This document shows, piece after piece, positions 11,327-17,757 of a DNA stretch of 55,164 nt; positions within the stretch are counted from its first letter, which is position 1, and every line of letters starts with the position of its first letter. A program made the position numbers and the translations under genes. Source of the stretch: Hyphomicrobiales bacterium (GTDB taxonomy: Bacteria; Pseudomonadota; Alphaproteobacteria; Rhizobiales; Beijerinckiaceae); NCBI GenBank assembly GCA_025351165.1, contig JANXWK010000038.1, positions 1 to 55,164 of the forward strand, written 5' to 3'. The notes below the pieces were generated by a model, which searched no databases, was not told the DNA's origin, and saw only the letters and a list, made by a program, of their open reading frames with translations.

Positions 11327-12715
11327 CTACTCCGCTGCCACCAGTCCCCGTCCACCACCTCGCTGCTGGCGCTGGGCTTTTAACAAATCGGACACTAAAA
11401 ACGCCATTTCAATGGCCTGTTCTGCGTTCAAACGCGGGTCGCAATAGGTGTGGTAACGATCACGTAGATCCTCATCAGACAGCTCTCTTGCGCCGCCCGT
11501 GCATTCAGTGACATTGCTGCCTGTCATTTCCAGATGAATGCCACCTGCATATGTACCCTCAGCTTCATGCACGGCAAAAAACTGTTTCACCTCCTCCAAA
11601 ATACGGTCAAACGGACGTGTCTTGTAACCAGAGCCGGATTTGATTGTATTGCCGTGCATTGGATCGCATACCCAGACAACAGTCTTGTCAGCTTTCTTCA
11701 CTGCCTGTACGAGCGCTGGCAAATGCTTGAACACATTCTCTGCACCAAAACGGCAGATCAGTGTTAGTCTCCCTGCAATATTGTCAGGGTTTAAAATCTC
11801 AATCAGTTCAAGTAAGCCCTCGGGCGAGAGAGATGGCCCGCATTTCAAACCAACAGGGTTTTTAACGCCTCTGAAAAACTCAACATGCGCGTGGTCTGGC
11901 TGGCGTGTGCGGTCGCCAATCCAGATCATATGGCCTGATGTATCGTAATAGTCGCCCGTAGTGGAATCCACCCGCGTCATTGCCTGCTCATAGCCAAGCA
12001 ACAAAGCCTCATGGCTCGTATAAAGATCGGTTGTACGCATTTCAGGATGCGATTCAGGATCAATGCCAATGGCGCGCATAAAATCAAGAGCTTCTGAAAT
12101 ACGGTTGGCAATATCAGTGTAGCGACTGTTCTGCGGACTGTCTTTTACAAAACCCAGCATCCATTGATGTACAAAATCAAGATTTGCGTACCCACCAGCT
12201 GAAAAAGCCCGCAACAAATTCAGTGTCGCCGCTGACTGGCGATAGGCCATGAGTTGACGGCGTGGATCAGGTGTACGCGCGTCAACCGTGAAATCAATAT
12301 CATTGACAATATCGCCGCGATAGCTTGGCAGCTCCACACCATCAATAATCTCAGTATTGCTTGAGCGCGGCTTGGCAAACTGCCCAGCAACACGCCCAAT
12401 TTTCACAACTGGGCTGGCCGCAGCAAAGGTCATGACAACTGCCATTTGCATGAACACACGAAAAAAATCGCGGATAGTATCAGCAGAATGCTCGGCAAAG
12501 CTCTCAGCGCAGTCACCGCCCTGCAATAAAAATGCCTCCCCCGCAGCAACTTTTGCCAAAGCGCGGGTCAGTTTGCGGGCTTCTCCTGCAAATACAAGTG
12601 GTGGAAAGCCAGCAAGCTGCATTTCCACAGCGTTAAGCGCATTTGCATCTGGGTACTCAGGCACCTGTGCAACTGGTTTTTGCCTCCAGCTTGTCGGTGT
12701 CCACTGCTCGCTCAT
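11327..12715 (-). CDS. aroG: 3-deoxy-7-phosphoheptulonate synthase, class II
   Basis: A 462-residue plant-like (type II) DAHP synthase, the first enzyme of the shikimate pathway (phosphoenolpyruvate + erythrose 4-phosphate). ATG 12715 ([23 protein letters not shown]) has AAGGA just upstream and is the family-typical start; the open frame extends to 12787. Key segments are [11 protein letters not shown] (metal cysteine), [56 protein letters not shown] and GGIHLEMTG. Class II enzymes are the usual type in this bacterial order. The symbol follows common usage; aroF is also used. Confidence 0.95.
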   Translation of the reverse strand: MSEQWTPTSWRQKPVAQVPEYPDANALNAVEMQLAGFPPLVFAGEARKLTRALAKVAAGEAFLLQGGDCAESFAEHSADTIRDFFRVFMQMAVVMTFAAASPVVKIGRVAGQFAKPRSSNTEIIDGVELPSYRGDIVNDIDFTVDARTPDPRRQLMAYRQSAATLNLLRAFSAGGYANLDFVHQWMLGFVKDSPQNSRYTDIANRISEALDFMRAIGIDPESHPEMRTTDLYTSHEALLLGYEQAMTRVDSTTGDYYDTSGHMIWIGDRTRQPDHAHVEFFRGVKNPVGLKCGPSLSPEGLLELIEILNPDNIAGRLTLICRFGAENVFKHLPALVQAVKKADKTVVWVCDPMHGNTIKSGSGYKTRPFDRILEEVKQFFAVHEAEGTYAGGIHLEMTGSNVTECTGGARELSDEDLRDRYHTYCDPRLNAEQAIEMAFLVSDLLKAQRQQRGGGRGLVAAE

Positions 12716-12897
12716 ATTAATATCCTTTGGTTTGTTGGCAAACACATACGTGCTTTTGTTAATTTCGCCAACTGGGAAGTTGAGCATGAATATTTATGCA
12801 GGCTGAAATGCATAAAAATCAGTTGCAGTTAATAATTTTTTCACTTTAAACACGCATCGTTTAATCAATATCTATCAATTCTGGAAAGCCTTTTTTC

Positions 12898-13218
12898 ATG
12901 ATGTTACGCCTGAGCCTGATTGCAGCTACTTTTTGGAGTTGTGTTGCGGCATCTTCTTTTGCAGCTGATGAACGTGTTGAAACACAAATGGTGCCAGAAA
13001 CACGCGATTTTGTAATTCTGGGTGGTGATGGCTATGGCACGAGCGAATGTCTTGCAACAGCAAGCAAGTGTGGAAACAGTGTTGCCAATGCATGGTGTGA
13101 ATCAAAAGGCTTTGCCAAATCTGTCAGTTATCGTCTGGCAAACAAAGAGGAGACGACCGCTTCCATCAGAATAGCTGTTATAGATCAGGCTTTTGTGATT
13201 ACCTGTTCAACAAAATAA
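12898..13218 (+). CDS. small secreted protein, conserved hypothetical
   Basis: A 106-residue protein with signal peptide (LSLIAATFWSCVAASSFA) and a mature domain of about 83 residues with four cysteines (TSECLATASKCGNSVANAWCESKGF ... FVITCSTK) that could form disulfides. I recall homologues in Hyphomicrobiales without known function. ATG 12898 and 12901 are adjacent. Its stop is 3 bp from the convergent creA stop. Confidence 0.7.
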   Translation: MMLRLSLIAATFWSCVAASSFAADERVETQMVPETRDFVILGGDGYGTSECLATASKCGNSVANAWCESKGFAKSVSYRLANKEETTASIRIAVIDQAFVITCSTK

Positions 13219-13221
13219 TGG

Positions 13222-13791
13222 TCATTTTTCAATAAAATCTCCACATTTTGGCACATTGGTATTTGTGCCCCATGGCATGATGGGCACGGTTGATGTTGAG
13301 TTTTTAGGAGATCCATCAATTAATTTGTCTGAATATACCAGATAAACCAGTACATTGCGTTTTGCATCACACCCTCGCACAATCTGCATTTTCTTGAAAA
13401 ACAATGAGCGGGATTCTTTAAAAACCACATCTCCCTGTTCAAATTTTTGCTTGATGTGTATGGCCCCAATTTGGCGGCAGGCAAGGGAAACATCAGAGGT
13501 CTGCTCAGCTAGGCCCAGTGTGCCTTTTACCCCACCTTTTTCAGCCTGCGTATAGTGACATGCTACGCCTTCCACAACTGGATCATCAATGCCATAAGCT
13601 ACAAGCTTGTCATTGGGCGTTAAAAAATTCCACACATATGATTGTTTGAAAATTAGGTCAGGTTCAGCGGCATTGACTGGCACTGAATGTGTAAAAAGAG
13701 CACAAAAAATTGATAACATAGTCGCTTTGTTTAACATTGGAACCATCTGACATAAAAACTTGAACGTGACATTTATAGCTTGGCGTGACAT
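13222..13791 (-). CDS. creA: CreA family periplasmic protein
   Basis: Up to 189 residues. Possible ATGs are 13791, 13746, 13737 and 13719, all ahead of a signal peptide ending near VPVNAAEPD, so the mature protein is the same. The mature domain shows the CreA pattern: SYVWNFLTPNDKLVAYGIDDPVVEGVACHYT, TSDVSLACRQ, ESRSLFFKKMQIVRGCDAKRNVLVYLVYSDKLIDGSPKNSTSTV. The function of CreA is unknown. The cysteines and secretion suggest a small disulfide-stabilised envelope protein. Confidence 0.9.
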   Translation of the reverse strand: MSRQAINVTFKFLCQMVPMLNKATMLSIFCALFTHSVPVNAAEPDLIFKQSYVWNFLTPNDKLVAYGIDDPVVEGVACHYTQAEKGGVKGTLGLAEQTSDVSLACRQIGAIHIKQKFEQGDVVFKESRSLFFKKMQIVRGCDAKRNVLVYLVYSDKLIDGSPKNSTSTVPIMPWGTNTNVPKCGDFIEK

Positions 13792-13836
13792 GATTATCCA
13801 TATGTGACACGTTATAAGTTACGATTAGCAGAATGT

Positions 13837-13849
13837 TATACGATGTATA
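13837..13849. promoter_or_regulatory. palindrome at the antitoxin start codon
   Basis: TATAC-GAT-GTATA forms an inverted repeat that includes ATG 13843 of the AbrB-type antitoxin gene. AbrB/VapB-type antitoxins bind short palindromes in their own promoter, so this is a candidate autoregulatory operator, or the true start may be elsewhere. Confidence 0.35.
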
Positions 13850-14088
13850 CTCAAGTCACAATAGCTTCCAGTGGTCGCTTGACTGTTCCTTCTGTCGCCA
13901 GGCATAAACTTGGATTACATGGTGGCGAGAAGCTTGACTTGCGTGTGGTGGATGGCGCACTTGTCTTTGAAACGCAGGATGCGGCAATCAGGCGTATAAG
14001 ATCGATAATGCGTAACTGTATACCAGAGGGTGTAAGTTTGGTAGATGAACTTATAGCAGATAGAAGAGCGGCCCCAGAAAATGAGTAA
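13843..14088 (+). CDS. AbrB/SpoVT-fold antitoxin of a VapBC-type module
   Basis: An 81-residue protein from ATG 13843 (MYTQVTIASSGRLTVPSVARHKLGLHGGEKLDLRVVDGALVFE); the frame is open from 13804. This is the swapped-hairpin AbrB DNA-binding domain, followed by a short toxin-binding tail (IRRIRSIMRNCIPEGVSLVDELIADRRAAPENE). The stop overlaps the vapC start by 8 bases (ATGAGTAA), the usual coupled arrangement. It appears intact although its toxin is broken. Confidence 0.85.
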   Translation: MYTQVTIASSGRLTVPSVARHKLGLHGGEKLDLRVVDGALVFETQDAAIRRIRSIMRNCIPEGVSLVDELIADRRAAPENE

Positions 14089-14388
14089 TATTGTTTTTGA
14101 TAGCTCAGCAATTTTAGCTTTTATAAACAATAAAATGAGTGCAGATATTGTTGAAAAAAAGATTACAAGACGCTTGTTATCTACTATAAATTTTGCGGAG
14201 GTCGTAACCAAGCTTTTCTCACAGGTGAATTACGAAACGCAATCAGACGCTTGGGTTTATCACTTGGTGATCTCGCCTGCTTGGCTCTTGCAAAATTCAA
14301 GGGATTGCCAGTGTTGACAGCAGACATGGCTTGGGCGGGTTTACAAGGCTTCAACATAGTTCTAATTCGTGAACATAAACCTGTTTAA
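14081..14388 (+). pseudogene. vapC: VapC-type PIN toxin with internal deletion and frameshift
   Basis: From ATG 14081 the frame reads MSNIVFDSSAILAFINN and on to STINFAEVVTKLFSQ, the first half of a PIN-domain RNase. From about 14224 the PIN sequence continues in another frame: GELRNAIRRLGLSLGDLACLALAKFKGLPVLTADMAWAGL, then FNIVLIREHKPV and TAA 14386-14388. The original frame instead runs into TGA at 14315-14317 as a nonsense tail. Normal relatives have about 30-35 more residues between the two parts, so a deletion that was not a multiple of three has joined them. Acidic PIN residues (D7, the Glu of FAEVV, and the Asp of LGD and TAD) are all still encoded but split over two frames. The toxin is almost certainly inactive. 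Confidence 0.85.
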
Positions 14389-14399
14389 AAAGGACGTAA

Positions 14400-15896
14400 A
14401 TGCCTCGTAATCACTCCCAGGATTTTGAACGCCTCCAACATATTGAGCCAGAGTTTTTTGATAACGCAGAAGCAGCTGTAAATTATGTACAGGCTTTGTA
14501 TGAGCAGGCCACAACATTTTTAGTCACCCGATTTAAAAGCATCATCCAGGGTGAAAAATCTACCAGACGCGTGCGGGCAACCTATCCTTATGTTGCCATT
14601 GATCTTGATAATTTTCCATTGGTAGATAGCCGTCTCTCCTATGGTTTTTTAGGACAGCCAGGACGCTATCAAACAACCATTACACGGCCCGATTTATACA
14701 GAAACTACCTGGGGGAGCAGCTTGGCTTGCTGTTGAGCAATCATCAGGTTGAAATTGAGGTTGGTTTTTCAGAGACGCCAATCCCTATTCATTTTGCCTT
14801 TCCCATAGGAATGCAGGCGGAAAACGGTCTGTCCATGGAGGTTAATGGATGGCTGCGTGATATATTTGATGTGCCCGACTTGACCTTGCTGGATGATGAA
14901 ACCGCTAATGCGGCGCGCTATGCAGATGATCAGCATATTGTGCAGCCTCTTGGATTGTTTACAGCTCAACGCGTAGACTATTCACTGCAAAGACTTGCAC
15001 ATTATACAGCAACATTGCCAGATCATTTCCAAAACTATGTCATTTTTACCAATTACCAGTTTTATGTGGATGCTTTTGTAGAATATTCAAAGACATTGCT
15101 TGCATCGGGAAACACTGATTATGAAGCTTTTATTGAACCTGGCAATATTGTAACATATCGCTCGGATGGAGAGCCTGCACCCATACATCTTCCACTCTCG
15201 CGTTTGCCGCAAATGCCAGCCTATCATTTAAAATGTGCAGATAATTCTGGAATAACGCTTATAAATATTGGTGTTGGCCCATCTAATGCCAAAACCATTA
15301 CAGATCATGTGGCAGTTCTGCGCCCACAAGCCTGGCTTATGCTGGGTCATTGTGCTGGATTGCGGGGCTCCCAGCAGTTGGGTGATTATGTATTGGCACA
15401 TGCTTATGTGCGCGAAGACCACGTGCTGGATGCGGATCTGCCAATATGGGTGCCAATTCCAGCATTGGCTGAGGTTCAAGTTGCCCTTGAGCAAGCCGTA
15501 ACGGATGTAACTTCACTTGCTGGATATGAAGTTAAAACCGTTATGCGGACAGGTACAGTTGTAACTATTGATAATCGCAATTGGGAATTGCGTGAACAAA
15601 GCGAGCTGGTCAAAAAATTTGCACTTTCTCGTGCTATTGCATTAGATATGGAAAGCGCAACTATCGCCGCCAACGGCTACAGGTTTCGCGTGCCCTATGG
15701 AACATTGCTGTGTGTATCAGACAAGCCCTTGCATGGCGAGTTGAAACTGCCTGGAATGGCTTCGGCCTTTTACGCAAGGCAGGTAGCGCAACATCTTGAA
15801 ATTGGCCTCAAAGCCATGGAAAAACTTCGCGCATTACCTGCAAGCCAGCTTCATAGCCGTAAACTGAGAAGCTTTAGTGAGGTTGCGTTTCAGTAA
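14400..15896 (+). CDS. amn: AMP nucleosidase
   Basis: A 498-residue protein that hydrolyses AMP to adenine and ribose 5-phosphate. The N-terminal part (to about 190) is the Amn-specific domain (RVRATYPYVAIDLDNFPLVDSRLSYGFLG). The C-terminal part is a nucleoside-phosphorylase fold with GVGPSNAKTITDHVAVLRPQAWLMLGHCAGL, DYVLAHAYVREDHVLD and LDMESATIAANGYRFRVPYGTLLCVSDKPLHGE. An AAAGGA ribosome-binding site precedes ATG 14400. Length is full for the family. It lies 11 bp after the vapC remnant. Confidence 0.93.
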   Translation: MPRNHSQDFERLQHIEPEFFDNAEAAVNYVQALYEQATTFLVTRFKSIIQGEKSTRRVRATYPYVAIDLDNFPLVDSRLSYGFLGQPGRYQTTITRPDLYRNYLGEQLGLLLSNHQVEIEVGFSETPIPIHFAFPIGMQAENGLSMEVNGWLRDIFDVPDLTLLDDETANAARYADDQHIVQPLGLFTAQRVDYSLQRLAHYTATLPDHFQNYVIFTNYQFYVDAFVEYSKTLLASGNTDYEAFIEPGNIVTYRSDGEPAPIHLPLSRLPQMPAYHLKCADNSGITLINIGVGPSNAKTITDHVAVLRPQAWLMLGHCAGLRGSQQLGDYVLAHAYVREDHVLDADLPIWVPIPALAEVQVALEQAVTDVTSLAGYEVKTVMRTGTVVTIDNRNWELREQSELVKKFALSRAIALDMESATIAANGYRFRVPYGTLLCVSDKPLHGELKLPGMASAFYARQVAQHLEIGLKAMEKLRALPASQLHSRKLRSFSEVAFQ

Positions 15897-15924
15897 AATT
15901 GACATTTATTGAGGTAAACATAAA

Positions 15925-16893
15925 TTGTTAAAGCAGAACTTTACTACTTTTAAAATTATGATCACAGTATTTGCTCTTGCATTGCCAGCACATGTCCATG
16001 CGCAATCCCCTGTTTGCCGCCGTATTAATGAGCAACTGACAGCTATTGATCGCGATAATGGTGATCCAAATCAGTCAGCTCAAATTGCAAGGCAGGCAGA
16101 AGGTCAAGCCATGGAAGCTAACCGCATTGCCTCGCAAATGCGGCGCTTGGGCTGCGATGATGATAGTGTTCTGATGGGAAGCCAAATGCCAGGAGAATGT
16201 GGTGTCCTGGCAGATCGCATGCGTATTCATAGGCAAAATGCTGTTAATCTACGCACGAAACTAACCTATGGCCAGTCAAATTCCAACAATACACGACGAA
16301 GTGCCCTTATGTTGTCTTACTCAAATTACGGCTGTGATAGAGCGCCTGCACGAGATGACTATGATACCAGCTCCAGTGTTACAATCATGCCCCCAAGGCC
16401 CAATAACTTTGATGACCCTACCTACATGAATCCTGTATTGGATAATAATGATGACTACAAAGTACCAGAAATAACGCGGCCACGCGGATTTGGAGCCTCA
16501 CAACCTGTATGCGTAAGATTATGTGATGGATATTTTTTTCCACTTTCAGGCGTATCCACCAGAGCAGATGCGCAGGATATGTGCCAGGCTCAATGCCCTT
16601 CAACCAAGGTGCAGGTATTTTATCGCAGTGCAGGTGCGGACATAAGTGAAGCCTCTGACGAGGAGGGTCTCATGTACTCATCTCTACCAAATGCCTTAAA
16701 ATACCGCACAAAAACCGATCAAGCCTGTACGTGTAAAAAAACAGGGGAGGCATGGGGCGCAACACTTAGGTCTGCTGAACAGAAGTTGGTTGGAGGAGAA
16801 GGAGATTTAACTGTCAACGAAAAAACTGCAGACGAAATAGCAAAAGGCAAATCTGAAATCACAAAACAGCAAACCAGAAAAGCCAGACCATAG
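15925..16893 (+). CDS. DUF2865 family secreted protein
   Basis: A 322-residue protein from TTG 15925, with a GAGG site about 10 bases upstream; ATG 15958 is an alternative. The signal peptide ends at HVHAQ. The mature protein has an N-terminal helical part with cysteines (CRRINEQLTAIDRDNGD, LGC, PGEC). The conserved core VCVRLCDGYFFPLSGVSTRADAQDMCQAQCPSTKVQVFYRS and ACTCKK follow, which I recognise as DUF2865, a Hyphomicrobiales envelope family of unknown function. Eight or more cysteines suggest disulfides. Confidence 0.8.
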   Translation: MLKQNFTTFKIMITVFALALPAHVHAQSPVCRRINEQLTAIDRDNGDPNQSAQIARQAEGQAMEANRIASQMRRLGCDDDSVLMGSQMPGECGVLADRMRIHRQNAVNLRTKLTYGQSNSNNTRRSALMLSYSNYGCDRAPARDDYDTSSSVTIMPPRPNNFDDPTYMNPVLDNNDDYKVPEITRPRGFGASQPVCVRLCDGYFFPLSGVSTRADAQDMCQAQCPSTKVQVFYRSAGADISEASDEEGLMYSSLPNALKYRTKTDQACTCKKTGEAWGATLRSAEQKLVGGEGDLTVNEKTADEIAKGKSEITKQQTRKARP

Positions 16894-17021
16894 GAAAAAA
16901 CTTTAGGTTTCAGTATGTTGAGCAAAATACCACTCAATAGAAACATCAACAGTTACATCATAAACAAGCTTTGAGTTTTAATTGAAGAATTTTGTTTAAA
17001 AATACATTTTTCTGCCATTCT

Positions 17022-17051
17022 GTAAGGTTCCTGTAAGTTTGGGGATATAAC
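17022..17051 (+). promoter_or_regulatory. 11-bp GTAAG direct repeat with adjacent -10, upstream of orphan A
   Basis: GTAAG at 17022-17026 and 17033-17037 (GTAAGGTTCCTGTAAG) are exactly one helix turn apart on the coding strand. They are followed after 8 bases by TATAAC (17046-17051), a good -10 hexamer. The repeats occupy the -35 position, which is the layout of OmpR/PhoB-family activator sites. Start codon ATG 17088 is 50 bases beyond the second repeat. Confidence 0.6.
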
Positions 17052-17087
17052 GACTACTCCAGCCAACGTACAAACAAAGAAAAAAAG

Positions 17088-17738
17088 ATGATCAAGAATA
17101 AAACATTTATCCAGCAGAATTTACTTATTGCACATGGTGATTTCCGCAGCGAAGAAAGTAGTTTTGAGTCATTCATCCTACCATCCCAAAAAAATTCAAA
17201 AAATAATTGTGATGCCAGATACTATGATTTTTTATCAAGAAATGCACGGGATATTCATGGAAATAGAGTGGAGCCAAAATACGAACAAAAAAATATTACT
17301 TTTGCTCATGGCTCTCCCTTTCATATGCTGGTTAAACAAATAGGAGCATTGGAAACAGCGATTGCAAAATTTGGCAGTGTACCAGGTGGAAATGCAAATG
17401 AGATAGACAAAGAGCTGGAAAGAACGCTCAATAGCCTTATGTCCTTGCAAAATGATTGCAAAAAACAGTTGTCGCCTTTTCAGGCTAAAACACTTCAGGA
17501 AAAAATAAGAGAGGTTGAAAAGCTCAAACAAAAATGGAAAAATTTTGAGTTAAAATCACATTCTAGTATTTTTCTGCCCAACAAAAAATCGTTCCAAAAA
17601 TCGTCTAGTCCAAATTTTTGGAGTGGAGGGACGGGGCAAAGTCTTTTGGATGTAACAAAAGCTACAGGTGAAGCTTTAGGGCAAGCATTCAATACGGTTA
17701 TTGGTGGCTTTCTAAACTCCTGGTCTAAAAATCCCTAG
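17088..17738 (+). CDS. orphan A: hydrophilic protein of unknown function
   Basis: A 216-residue protein that I do not recognise. The first 60 residues are rich in Ser, Asn, Gln and Lys and probably disordered (SSFESFILPSQKNSKNNCDA). Residues about 85-150 are helical and likely coiled coil (LERTLNSLMSLQNDCKKQL, EKIREVEKLKQKWKNFELK). The C-terminus is Gly-rich and mildly amphipathic (VTKATGEALGQAFNTVIGGFLNSW). It has no signal peptide or clear membrane helix. It stands alone between a DUF2865 gene and convergent glnE. A GTAAG repeat promoter lies upstream, shared with orphan B. A secreted effector or a stress protein are both possible. No function is claimed. Confidence 0.7.
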   Translation: MIKNKTFIQQNLLIAHGDFRSEESSFESFILPSQKNSKNNCDARYYDFLSRNARDIHGNRVEPKYEQKNITFAHGSPFHMLVKQIGALETAIAKFGSVPGGNANEIDKELERTLNSLMSLQNDCKKQLSPFQAKTLQEKIREVEKLKQKWKNFELKSHSSIFLPNKKSFQKSSSPNFWSGGTGQSLLDVTKATGEALGQAFNTVIGGFLNSWSKNP

Positions 17739-17757
17739 TATGACAGTAGATCATGAC

